Origin: Streptomyces pactum
GTDB taxonomy: Bacteria; Actinomycetota; Actinomycetes; Streptomycetales; Streptomycetaceae
Assembly: GCF_016031615.1 (NCBI RefSeq)
Contig: NZ_JACYXC010000001.1
Span: forward strand, 6,572,001 to 6,636,000
Direction: 5' to 3'
DNA length: 64,000 nucleotides
This document shows, piece by piece, positions 1 through 11,200 of this stretch. The position numbers were made by a program, and so were the translations under genes. The notes under the pieces are model-generated. The model had not been told where the DNA came from, did no database searches, and saw only the letters and a program-made list of their open reading frames with translations. Within the stretch, counting starts at the first letter, position 1. The number at the start of each line of letters is the position of its first letter.

Positions 1-3000
1 CGGCGCGGCCGGAGACCGGACCGGCCCCGGACACCGGCGACGGGCGCACCCCGGTGGCGTGGGCGCTCTCCGCCCGCACCCCGGCCGCCCTGCGGGAGCA
101 GGCCGCCCGGCTGCGCGCCGCGGTGGCGGACCGGCCCGGCACGGACCCCGCCGACGTGGCGCACTCGCTCGCCGCGGGCCGCGCGGCACTGGAGCACCGC
201 GCGGTCGCGCTCGGCGCCACCCGCGCCGAACTGCTCGCCGCGCTGGACGCGATCGCCGAGGACCGCACTTCGGCCGGCGTGCGTCGGTCCGCCCCCGGCG
301 GCGGGAAACGCGCCGTCCTCTTCCCGGGCGCGGCCGCCCCGCGCCCCGGCACCGGCCGGGAACTCCACGCCCGCTGCCCGGTGTTCGCCGACGCGCTGGA
401 CGCGGTGTGCGCCCACCTCGACGCGCACCGCGACCTGCCGCTGCGGGAGGTGCTGCACGGGGACGACCCGGCGCTGCTGGACGACCCCGCACACGCCGAA
501 CCCGCGCTGTTCGCCCTGGAGGTGGCGCTGTTCCGGCTGTGGGAGTCCTGGGGCCTGCGGCCGGACGCCGTCGCCGGCGAGGGGGTCGGTGAACTCGCCG
601 CCCTGCACGTGGCCGGGGTGCTCAGCTCCGAGGACGCCGCGGCCCTGGTCGCCGCGCGCGCCGCGCTGCCCCGCCCGCTCCCGCACGGCGGCGCGCAACT
701 GCTGGTCGCGGCCGGTGAGGAGGAGGCCGTCCGCTACCCGGCGGTCCGCGACGGCCGGGTGACCCTCGCCGCCGTCCACGGACCCGGCTCGCTGGTGGTC
801 TGCGGCCCCGAGTCCGAGGTTCGCGACCTGGCGGCCGACCTCCAGCGCCGCGGCCGGGAGGTCAAGCGGCTGCCCGGCGGACGGCTGTTCCCGCTGCCCG
901 TACCGGGCGCGGACGACCCGGCCGCGGAGGCGTTCCGGCGTGCGGTGGAGCGGGCCGTGTTCCGGGCCGCGCGCCTGCCGGTGGTCCCGCTGGGCGACCC
1001 GGACCCGGACGGGCCGGACGGACCCGGCACCGCCGACCACTGGCTCCACCGGCTCGCGCGGCCCGCCCGGCTCCCCGACGCGGTCGCCGCGCTCCGCACC
1101 CGTGGCGTGACCACCGTGGTGGAGGGCGGCCCGGGGGACGCGCTCACCGCGGCCGGCCGCCGGACCGCCCCGGAGACCGCCTTCGTGCCCCTGCTGCACG
1201 GCCGGTCCGAGGCCGAGGCGGTGGTCACCGCCGCCGCGGAGCTGTTCGTCCACGGCGCCGCGCCCGACCCGGCCGCGTACGTGGCCGGCCAGGACGCCCG
1301 CCGGGTGGAGCTGCCCACCTACCCGTTCCAGCGGGAACGCTACTGGCTGCCCTCCGACGGAGCCCCGGCCCCCGACCGGGCGGCGGCCGGCCTGGGCCTG
1401 ACCGCCACCGGGCACCCGCTGCTCGGCGCCGCCGTCGCGCTGCCCGAGGACGGCGGGACGCTGCTCACCGGACGGCTGTCGGCCGGCACCCAGCCGTGGC
1501 TCGCCGACCACGTGGTGGGCGGCCGGGCGCTGTTCCCCGGCACCGGCTTCGTGGAACTCGCCCTGCACGCGGCCCGGCACTGCGGGCTGGACCTGGTCGA
1601 GGAGCTGACCCTGCGCGTCCCGCTGACCCTGCCCGAGCGGGGCGGCGTGCAACTGCGCCTCACCGTCGGCGCCGCGGACGACGACGGCCGGCGCCCGCTG
1701 GACGTCCACGCCCGCGCCGAGCACACCGGCCCCGACGGGCCGTGGACCCGGCACGCCTCGGGCACCCTCGCCGACGGCCACCGCAAACCGGTGGAACTGC
1801 CCACCTGGCCGCCGCACGAGGCCGAACCGCTGGACACCGAGGGGATGTACGACCGGGCCGCCGGGCTCGGCTACCACTACGGCCCGGCGTTCCGGGCGGT
1901 CCGCGCGGCCTGGCGGGTCGGCGAGGACGTCTGCGCCGAGGTCGCCCTGCCGGCCGCCGCCGAGACCCCCGGCAAGCCGTTCGGACTCCACCCGGCGCTG
2001 CTGGACGCCGCCCTGCACGCCCCCGTGCTGCGGGCCATGGAGGCGGACGGCGGCGGGACGGTGCTCCCACTGAACTGGGCCGGGGTACGGCAGCACGGCC
2101 CGGCCGGCTCCGTCCTGCGGGTCAGGTGGTCGCCGACCGGCCCCGGCGAGATGGCGCTGGCCGTCGCCGACGAGCGCGGCCGCCCGGTCGCCACCGTGGA
2201 CGCGCTCACCATGCGCCCCGCCGACCTGGCCCGGCTCGGCGGCCCCGGCGAGGCGGCGGACCGGGCGCTGTTCGAGGTGGAGTGGCTGCCGGTCACCGAC
2301 ACCCCGGACACCCCGCCCGCCGGCCCGCTGACGCTGCTCGGGACGGACGACCCCGGCCTCACCGCCGGCCTGACGGTGGAGACGGTGGACGGCCCCGGCG
2401 CCGCACCGCCCGCCCCCCGCCCGCTGGTCGCGCCCTGCCCGGTGCGGTGCCCGGACGACGCCGGCCCGGCCGGCACCGCCGCCGCGGTGCGCGCCGCCAC
2501 CCGGTGGGCCCTGGACCTGGCCCGCACCTGGGCGGGCGAGGACCGGCCCGGCACCGGCCGGCTGGTGGTCCTCACCCGCGACGCGGTCCACACCGACCGG
2601 CCCGACCCCGCCCAGGCCGCCGCCTGGGGACTGGTCTCCTCCGCCCAGTCCGAACACCCGGGCCGCTTCGCCCTGGTGGACCTCGACGCCACTGACGCCT
2701 CCCGCGCCGCCCTGCCCGCCGCGCTCGCCACCGACGAACCACGGCTGGCGGTACGGGACGGCGAGATCACCGCGCCCCGGTTCACCCGCGCCCTCCGGCG
2801 GCCCCCGCTGGCCGTGCCCCCGGCCGCCGGCCCCTGGCGGCTGGACATCGAACGCAAGGGCTCCCCGGACGGCCTGGCCCTGGTGCCCCACCCGGCGGCC
2901 GACCGGCCGCTCGCCCCCGGTGAGGTACGGATCGCGGTACGCGCCGCCGGGGTCAACTTCCTCGACGTCCTGCTCACCCTGGACGCCGGCCCGGACGGCT

Positions 3001-5171
3001 ACGAACTGGGCAGCGAGGTGGCCGGAGTGGTCACCGAAACGGCCCCGGACGTCACCTCCCCGGCCGTCGGGGACCGGGTGATGGGCCTGGTCACCGGACA
3101 GCTCGGCCCGGTCGCGGTGGCCGACCGGCGGATGCTCGTCCGCGTCCCGGACGGCTGGTCCCACACCCGGGCCGCCTCGGTGCCGGTGGCCTTCCTCACC
3201 GCGTACTACGGACTGCGGGACCTCGCCGGGCTGCGGGCCGGCGAGGCGGTGCTGATCCACGCCGCGGCCGGGGGCGTGGGAATGGCCGCCGTACAGCTGG
3301 CCCGCCACTGGGGCGCCGAGGTGTTCGCCACCGCGAGCCCCGCCAAGTGGCACGCGGTACGCGCCGCCGGTGTCCCCGCCACCCACCTCGCCTCCTCCCG
3401 CGACCTGGCGTTCGCCGAACGGTTCGCCGCCGCCACCGGCGGCCGCGGGGTGGACGTGGTCCTCAACTCCCTGGTCCGCGAGTTCACCGACGCCTCGCTG
3501 AACCTCCTGCCGCGCGGCGGCCGGTTCGTGGAGATGGGCAAGAAGGACCTCCGCGACCCCACCGTGCTCGCCACCACACACCCCGGGGTGAGCTACCACA
3601 CCTACGACCTGGCCAGCCCCGGACCCGACCGGATCCAGCAGATGCTCACCGAACTGGTGGAGCTGTTCGAAAGCGGCGCGCTGCGCCCGCTGCCCACCGC
3701 CACCTGGGACGTACGTCGCGCCCCCGACGCCTTCCGCCATTTCGGCCGGGCCAGGCACATCGGCAAGCTGGTGCTCACCGTGCCCCGCGCCTTCGACCCC
3801 GGGCACACCGTCCTGGTCACCGGAGGTCTGGGCACCCTCGGCCGCGCCCTCGCCCGCCACCTGGTGACCGCCTGGGGCGCCCGCCACCTGCTCCTCACCA
3901 CCCGGCGCGGCCCGGCGGCCGACGGCGCGCAGGAATTCCACGACGAACTGCGCGCCCTGGGCGCCGAGGTCACCGTCGCCGCCTGCGACGTCGCCGACCG
4001 GGACGCGCTCGCCGCGCTGCTCGGCTCCCTGGACCGCCCGCTGGGCATGGTGGTGCACGCCGCCGGGGTACTGGCCGACGGCGTACTGGCCGCGCAGACC
4101 CCCGAACGGACCGACCGGGTCCTCGCCCCCAAGGTGGACGGCACCCTCCACCTGGACGAACTCACCCGCGACCAGCCGCTGTCGGCGTTCGTGGTGTTCT
4201 CCTCCGTCGCCGGGACGCTCGGCGGCGCCGGGCAGGCCGGCTACAGCGCCGCCAACGCCGCCCTGGACGCCCTGGTCCGCCGCCGGCGGACGGCCGGACT
4301 GCCCGCGGTCTGCCTCGCCTGGGGACTGTGGGCCGAGACCAGCGGACTGACCGGGACACTGGGCGGCGCAGACCTGGCCCGGCTGACCCGGGCCGGCATC
4401 ACCGCGCTCACCACCGAGGACGGCCTCGCCCTCTTCGACGCCGCACTCGCCGACGGCCGCGACCTGCTCGCCCCGGTACGGCTGGACCCCGCCACCCTGC
4501 GGCCCGGGCCCACGGCCGGCGCCCCGCACCCGCTGCTGCGCGCCCTGGTCCGCCCCTGCCGGGCCGGCCGTCCCCGCCCCCGGCCCGCCGCCGGACCCGG
4601 TACCGCGCCCGCGGCCCCCGCCCCGGCCGGCTCGCTGAAGGAGCGGCTGGCGGCCCTCCCCGCCGAGGAGCGCCACCCGCTCGTCCTGGAGGTGGTGCGC
4701 ACCGAGATCGCCAACGTCCTCGGCCACGCCACCACCGACCGCGTCACCCCCGGGCGGGCGCTGAAGGACCTCGGCTTCGACTCCCTGACCGTCATCGAAC
4801 TGCGCAACCGGCTCAACGCCGCGACCGGGCTGCGGCTCCCCGCCACCCTCGCCTTCGACCACCCCACGGCCACCGCGATCGCCGACTTCGTCCTCTCCCG
4901 CCACCCGCTGGACGCCCCCGGCACCGGCACCGACGTGCTCGCCGAGATCGACCGGCTGGAAGCGGCCGTCCTGGCCCTCGCCAAGGACCCCGCGCACACC
5001 GCCGCCGCCGAACGGATCGACACCCGGCTGCGGACCCTGGTGGCCCGGTGGGGCGGCGCGCGGGACGGCGGACCGGAGCCGGCGGCCGAGCAGGACCTGA
5101 CCACCGCCACCGACCGCGAACTCTTCGCGTTCCTCGACGAACAACTCGAAGCCCAGGACCCCGACCAGTGA
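1..5171 (+). CDS. Type I modular polyketide synthase, C-terminal part (degenerate AT-DH-ER-KR-ACP-docking); 5' end outside window
   Basis: This is an extension module of a modular polyketide synthase. The frame is open to the left edge (first codon at base 3), so the KS lies outside. Order by base position: KS-AT linker (3-300); AT-like domain (about 300-1300); DH (1400-2230), with the His of HVVGG at 1509 and the Asp of LLDAALH at 2004; ER (2870-3780), with the NADPH motif AAGGVG near 3267; KR (3805-4480), with its Tyr at 4242; ACP, with the phosphopantetheine Ser of GFDSL at 4782; and a helical docking tail (4930-5168). DH, ER and KR look complete, predicting full reduction to a methylene. 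The AT is abnormal: GHSxG reads GEGVG, so the serine is glycine at 582-584. The FPGQG motif and the HAFH/YASH-type motif are also missing. The next synthase starts 32 bp downstream and is probably cotranscribed. Confidence 0.93.
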   Translation, partial: ARPETGPAPDTGDGRTPVAWALSARTPAALREQAARLRAAVADRPGTDPADVAHSLAAGRAALEHRAVALGATRAELLAALDAIAEDRTSAGVRRSAPGGGKRAVLFPGAAAPRPGTGRELHARCPVFADALDAVCAHLDAHRDLPLREVLHGDDPALLDDPAHAEPALFALEVALFRLWESWGLRPDAVAGEGVGELAALHVAGVLSSEDAAALVAARAALPRPLPHGGAQLLVAAGEEEAVRYPAVRDGRVTLAAVHGPGSLVVCGPESEVRDLAADLQRRGREVKRLPGGRLFPLPVPGADDPAAEAFRRAVERAVFRAARLPVVPLGDPDPDGPDGPGTADHWLHRLARPARLPDAVAALRTRGVTTVVEGGPGDALTAAGRRTAPETAFVPLLHGRSEAEAVVTAAAELFVHGAAPDPAAYVAGQDARRVELPTYPFQRERYWLPSDGAPAPDRAAAGLGLTATGHPLLGAAVALPEDGGTLLTGRLSAGTQPWLADHVVGGRALFPGTGFVELALHAARHCGLDLVEELTLRVPLTLPERGGVQLRLTVGAADDDGRRPLDVHARAEHTGPDGPWTRHASGTLADGHRKPVELPTWPPHEAEPLDTEGMYDRAAGLGYHYGPAFRAVRAAWRVGEDVCAEVALPAAAETPGKPFGLHPALLDAALHAPVLRAMEADGGGTVLPLNWAGVRQHGPAGSVLRVRWSPTGPGEMALAVADERGRPVATVDALTMRPADLARLGGPGEAADRALFEVEWLPVTDTPDTPPAGPLTLLGTDDPGLTAGLTVETVDGPGAAPPAPRPLVAPCPVRCPDDAGPAGTAAAVRAATRWALDLARTWAGEDRPGTGRLVVLTRDAVHTDRPDPAQAAAWGLVSSAQSEHPGRFALVDLDATDASRAALPAALATDEPRLAVRDGEITAPRFTRALRRPPLAVPPAAGPWRLDIERKGSPDGLALVPHPAADRPLAPGEVRIAVRAAGVNFLDVLLTLDAGPDGYELGSEVAGVVTETAPDVTSPAVGDRVMGLVTGQLGPVAVADRRMLVRVPDGWSHTRAASVPVAFLTAYYGLRDLAGLRAGEAVLIHAAAGGVGMAAVQLARHWGAEVFATASPAKWHAVRAAGVPATHLASSRDLAFAERFAAATGGRGVDVVLNSLVREFTDASLNLLPRGGRFVEMGKKDLRDPTVLATTHPGVSYHTYDLASPGPDRIQQMLTELVELFESGALRPLPTATWDVRRAPDAFRHFGRARHIGKLVLTVPRAFDPGHTVLVTGGLGTLGRALARHLVTAWGARHLLLTTRRGPAADGAQEFHDELRALGAEVTVAACDVADRDALAALLGSLDRPLGMVVHAAGVLADGVLAAQTPERTDRVLAPKVDGTLHLDELTRDQPLSAFVVFSSVAGTLGGAGQAGYSAANAALDALVRRRRTAGLPAVCLAWGLWAETSGLTGTLGGADLARLTRAGITALTTEDGLALFDAALADGRDLLAPVRLDPATLRPGPTAGAPHPLLRALVRPCRAGRPRPRPAAGPGTAPAAPAPAGSLKERLAALPAEERHPLVLEVVRTEIANVLGHATTDRVTPGRALKDLGFDSLTVIELRNRLNAATGLRLPATLAFDHPTATAIADFVLSRHPLDAPGTGTDVLAEIDRLEAAVLALAKDPAHTAAAERIDTRLRTLVARWGGARDGGPEPAAEQDLTTATDRELFAFLDEQLEAQDPDQ

Positions 5172-5203
5172 CCGGCCCCGTTCACGACCAGGAAGAGAAC
5201 CAC

Positions 5204-8200
5204 ATGGAGAACGAGGAGAAGCTCCGCGACTACCTCAAGCGAGCCGGCAACGAACTGCGCACCGCGCGGCGCCGGCTGCGCGAGACCGAGGAGCGGGAAC
5301 GCGAGCCGATCGCGATCGTCGGGATGAGCTGCCGGTACCCCGGGGACGCAGGGTCCCCGGAGGAGCTGTGGCGGCTGCTCGCCGACGGCCGGGACGCGGT
5401 CGGCGACTTCCCCACCGACCGCGACTGGGACCTGGAGACCCTCTTCCACCCCGACCCCGACCACCCCGGCACCTCCTACACCCGGCAGGGCGGGTTCCTG
5501 CGCGGGGCCGCCGACTTCGACGCGGAGTTCTTCGGCATCCCGCCCCGCGAGGCGACGGCCATGGACCCGCAGCAGCGGTTGCTGCTGGAGACCTCCTGGG
5601 AGGCGTGCGAACGCGCCGGGATCGACCTGACCCGGACCCGCGGCAGCCGCACCGGGGTCTACCTCGGTGTCATCTACGACGACTACGCCAGCCGGCTGCC
5701 CACCCCGCCCAAGGACTTCGAGGGCTACCTGTTCAACGGCAGTTCCGGCAGCGTCGCGTCCGGCCGCATCTCCTACACCTTCGGGTTCACCGGGCCGGCG
5801 GTGACGGTGGACACCGCCTGCTCCTCCTCCCTGGTCTCCCTCCACCTGGCCGTCCAGGCGCTGCGCCGCGGCGAGTGCGCGCTCGCCCTCGCCGGCGGCG
5901 CCACGTTCCTGTCCACCCCGTGGGCGTTCGTCGCCTCCAGCCGGCAGCGGGTCTCGGCCCCCGACGGCCGCTGCAAGGCCTTCTCCGACACCGCCGACGG
6001 CGCCGGGTGGAGCGAGGGGGTCGGCGTCCTGGTCCTGGAACGGCTCTCCGAGGCCCGCCGCAACGGCCGACCGGTGCTCGCCGTGATCCGCGGCACCGCG
6101 GTCAACCAGGACGGCGCCTCCAACGGGCTCACGGCACCCAACGGGCCCTCCCAGGTGGCGGTGATCGGCCAGGCGCTGACCGCGGCCGGCCTGACCCCGG
6201 CGGACGTGGACGCCGTGGAGGCCCACGGCACCGGCACCACCCTCGGCGACCCGATCGAGGCCCAGGCGCTGATCGAGGCGTACGGGCCGGGCCGGGAGGC
6301 CGGACGGCCGCTGCTGGTGGGATCGCTGAAGTCGAACATCGGGCACGCCCAGGCGGCCGCCGGCGTCGGCGGCGTGATCAAGATGGTGCTGGCCATGCGC
6401 CACGGCCTGCTGCCCAGGACGCTCCACGTGGACCGGCCCTCCACCCACGTGGACTGGTCCTCCGGCACGGTCGAACTGCTCACCGAGGCCCGGCCGTGGC
6501 CGGCCGGCGACCGTCCGCGCCGTGCCGGGGTGTCCTCCTTCGGCATCAGCGGCACCAACGCCCACGTCATCCTGGAACATGCCCCGGACGCCGACGAGGC
6601 GCCCGGCACCCCGCCGGCCGCGGCACCCGGCACCGCCGCCCTCCCCTGGGTGCTCTCCGGCCGCACGGCGGCCGCGCTCCGCGCCCAGGCCGAGCGGCTC
6701 CACGACCACCTCTCCGGCCGGCCCGAGCTGCACCCGGCGGACGTGGGCCGGGCCCTGATCACCGACCGCGCGGCCTTCGACCACCGTGCCGTGGTGGTCG
6801 CCGACGACCGCGCCGGCCTGCTCGACGGCCTCGCCGCCCTGGCACGCGGCACCGAACCAGAGTCCGGCACCGCGACGGTGGTCGGCGGTGTGGCGGCCGA
6901 GCAGCCCAAGGTCGCCTTCGTCTTCCCCGGCCAGGGCGCGCAGTGGGCCGGCATGGCCCAGGGCCTGCTGGACACCGAGCCGGTCTTCGCCGAGCGGCTG
7001 GAGGAGTGCGCCGCGGCGCTGGCACCGCACACCGACTGGTCCCTGATGGACGTGGTGCGCGGCGCGCCCGGCGCCCCCGGACTGGACCGGGTGGACGTGG
7101 TGCAGCCCGCGCTGTGGGCCGTCATGGTGTCCCTGGCCCAGCTGTGGCACGCCTACGGGGTCACCCCGTCGGCGGTGGTCGGGCACTCCCAGGGCGAGAT
7201 CGCCGCGGCCTGCGTGGCGGACGCCCTCTCCGTCCAGGACGCCGCCGCCGTCGTGGCGCTGCGCTCCCGGGCGCTGCGCGCCCTGGCCGGCCGGGGCGGC
7301 ATGGTCTCCATGGTCGCCTCCGCCGCCGAGGCCGAGCGGCGCATCGCGCCGTGGCGGGACCGGCTGTCGGTCGCCGCCGTCAACGGCCCCAGCACGGTGG
7401 CCGTCTCCGGCGCGCCCGACGCGCTCGACGCCCTGGTGGCCGCCGCCACCGCGGACGGGGTCCGGGCGGTGCGGCTGCCGGTGGACTACGCCTCGCACTC
7501 ACCGCAGGTGGCCGAGGTCGAGGAGGAGGTGACCGCGGCGCTGGCCGGCATCCGGCCTCGCCCCGCCGCGGTGCCCTTCCACTCCGCGCTGACCGGCGGA
7601 CGGTTCGACACCACCGGCCTGGACGCCGGCTACTGGTACCGCAACCTGCGCCACACCGTCGCGTTCGAAACCGCCGTACGGGCGGTGGCCGACGCGGGCC
7701 ACACGGTGTTCCTGGAGGTCAGCCCGCACCCGGTGCTGACCATGCCGGTGCAGGACACGCTGCGGGACTCCGGCGGCGTGGCGCTGGGCACCCTCCGCCG
7801 CGACGACGGCGGCCGCCGCCGGTTCCACTCCGCCGCGGCGGAGCTGCACGTGCGGGGGGTCCCGGTGACCTGGCCGCTGCCGGACCGGCGCGGCGGACCC
7901 GTGGAGCTGCCCACCTACCCGTTCCAGCGGGAGCGCTACTGGCTCACCGCACCCCCCGCCCGGACCGGCGAACGCGCCGTCGCCGACCTGGGCCTGTCCA
8001 CCACCGGGCACCCGATGCTCGGCGCCGCCGTGGAACTGCCCGACGGACAGGGCGTGGTGGCGACCGCCCGGCTGTCCCTCACCGCGCACCCCTGGCTCGC
8101 CGACCACGTGGTGGGCGGCGTGGCGCTGCTGCCCGGCACCGCCTTCGTGGAACTCGCCATGGCGGCCGGCTCGCTGGTCGGCCGCGACCTGCTGGAGGAG

Positions 8201-11200
8201 CTGACCATCACCGCGCCCCTGCCACTGCCCGAGCGCGGCGGGGTGCGGCTGCGGGTGACGGTGGGGGAGGACGACGGCTCCGGCCGCCGCCCGGTGGTGT
8301 TCGACGCCTGCCCCGGCACCGCGCACCCCGCGGACGGCGCCGACGCCCCGGCCCCCGGCGAGCCGTGGACCCGGCACGCCACCGGCGTCCTGGCCGTCGC
8401 CCCCGCCACCGCCCCGGCCGCCGACCGGGACTGGCCGCCGGCCGGCGCCGAACCGCTGCCGGTGGACGGCGCGTACGACACGATGGCCGGCGCCGGCTTC
8501 CCCTACGGGCCCGCCTTCCAGGGGTTGCGCCGGGCGTGGCGGCGCGGTCCCGAGGTCCTCGCCGAGGTGGAACTCGCCGACGAGCAGCGGGCCGGCGCCG
8601 ACGCCTACGGGGTCCACCCGGCGCTGCTGGACGCCGCGCTGCACGCCGTCGGCCTGGGCTGGCTGGAGGGGTTCACCGAGAGCCGGGCCCGGCTGCCGTT
8701 CTCCTGGCGCGGGGTGCGCCGGCACGCCGTCGGCGCCACCGCCGCCCGGGTGCGGCTCACCTCCGCCGGCCCCGACGCGGTCGCCGTGGAACTCACCGAC
8801 GTGGCCGGTGAGCCGGTCGCCACCGTGGAGTCCCTGGTGCTGCGCACGGTGGACCTGGACCGGATCGGACCGGACGGCACGGCACCCGCCCCGCTGCTGG
8901 TGCCCGCATGGCCGGCCGAGCCGGCGGCCGCCGCGGCGCTGCCCGAGGGGCGCCGCATCCTGCTGGGCCAGGACGACCTCGACCTGAGCGCGGTGTTCGC
9001 CGCCTGCGGCGTGAAGACCGACCGGGTCCGCGACCTGGACGACGCCGCCGCGGCCATCGAGGAGGCCCGGGCCGGTACGCCCACCGTGGTGCTGGCCTCC
9101 TTCGGCGCCGGTGAGGCACCGGCGGCCGACCGGGCCGCCGCCGCCCGTGCGGCGCTCGCCCGGGCGTTGCCGCTGGTCCAGCGGTGGCTCGCGGACGAAC
9201 GGTGTGCCGGCGCCCGGCTGGCCCTGGTCACCCGGGGCGCGGTCGCCGCCGGCCCGGACGAGGACGTCACCGACCTGGCGCACAGCGCCCTGTGGGGACT
9301 GGTCAGGTCGGCGCAGAGCGAACACCCGGACCGGATCGTACTGGTCGACCTCGACACGTCGGCCGCCTCGTACGACCGGCTGCCCGGGGTGCTCGCCTGC
9401 GGCGAGCCGCAGACCGCGCTGCGCGACGGCGAGGCGCGGGTGCCCCGGCTGGTCCGCGCCGAACCGGCCGCGGGCCCGGACGGCGGTACGGCGCCACCCG
9501 CCGCCTTCCGGCCGGGCGGCACGGTCCTGCTCACCGGCGGCACCGGCACCCTCGGCGGGCACCTGGCCCGGCACCTGGTGACCGCGCACGGTGTGGACCG
9601 GCTGCTGCTGGTCAGCCGGAGCGGCCCGGCCGCCGCCGGCGCCGCCGAGCTGCGGTCCGAACTCACCGTCCTGGGCGCCGAGGTGACCGTCGCCGCCTGC
9701 GACACCGCCGACCGGTCCGCGCTCGCCGGGCTGCTGGACTCCATCCCCGCACAGCACCCGCTCACCGCGGTGGTGCACGCCGCCGGGGTGCTCGACGACG
9801 GGGTGCTGGAGTCCCTGGACGCCGACCGGCTGGACCGGGTGCTGCGGCCCAAGACGGACGCCGCCTGGCACCTGCACGAACTCACCCGGGACCGCGACCT
9901 GTCGGCGTTCGTGCTGTTCTCCTCCATGGCGGGCACCCTCGGCAGCCCCGGCCAGGCCAACTACGCGGCAGCCAACGCCTTCCTGGACGCCCTGGCCCGG
10001 CACCGCCGCGCCGCTGGCCTGCCCGGCCTGTCCCTGGTGTGGGGACTGTGGGCGCAGGCCAGCGAGATGACCGGTGGCATGACCGGGGCGGACGTGGCCC
10101 GGGCCGCCGGGCTGGGGGTGGACACCCTCCAGGTGTCCGAGGGGCTCGCCCTGTTCGACCGGGCGCTCGCCACCGACGCGCCGGTGGTGGCACCGGTCCG
10201 GCTCAACATGGCGGCGCTGCGGGCCCGCGCGGCCACCGTACCGCCGGTGCTGCGGGGTCTGGTCCCGGCGCCGGCCCGCCGGGCCGCCGCGGCGAGCCCG
10301 GCCACCGCCGCCCGGTCCGGCGCGGACCCGGCCGCCGACCTCGCCGCCCGGCTCGCCGGGCTGGGGGAGGAGGAACAGGAACGGGTGCTGCTGGAGCTGC
10401 TGCGCGAACTGGCCGCCGCCGTCCTCGGCCACCGCTCCGCCGAGGCGCTGGCCGCCACCGACGCCATGCCCAAGTGGGGCTTCGACTCGCTGACCGCGCT
10501 GGAACTGCGCAACCGGCTGTGCCGGGCCACCGGGCTGCGCCTGCCCACCACCCTCATCTTCGACCACGCCTCCAGCTCGGGGCTCAGCCGGCACCTGCGG
10601 GAGCAGCTGGCGGCCCACGGCGGCACCGGTGCGGCGCCGGTCCCGGCTCAGGCCGCCGCGGCCCCGGCCGACGACGACACCATCAGCGTCCTGTACCGGC
10701 AGGGGTTCCGGCTGCGCCGGTACGACGAGAGCCTGAACATGCTGCGGGCCGCGTCGGCGGTGCGCCCGATGTTCAGCACGGTGGCCGAGGCGGGCGACCC
10801 GCTGCCCGCGGTCGAGCTGACCACCGGCGACGGCATCCACCTGGTGTGCCTGCCGCCGGTGATCGCCCCGGCCAGCCCCAACTTCTTCTACCGGTTCTCC
10901 ACGGTCTTCACCGGCGAGCGGAAGGTGACGGTGCTCCGGCACCCCGGCTTCCGGCCGGGGGAGCTGATCCCGGCAACGCTCCGGCCCGCGGTGGACTTCC
11001 AGGCCGAGGCGGTCCGGCGGCACGTCGGTGACCGGCCGTTCGCGGTGCTCGGCTACTCCTCGGGTGGCTGGTTCGCCAACGCGGTCGCCGGCCGCCTGGA
11101 GGAGTGGGGCGTCCGGCCGGCCGGGCTGGTGCTCATCGACACCTATCCGGACACCAGCAAGTTCAAGACGGTGCTGCTGGACGAGATCGTCGATCGGATG

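Noticed and set aside
3347..5203. An upstream extension of the second synthase gene by about 620 codons
   Set aside because: It overlaps the first synthase in another frame and reads Arg/Pro-rich. The ATG at 5204 with its ribosome site and docking helix is the true start.
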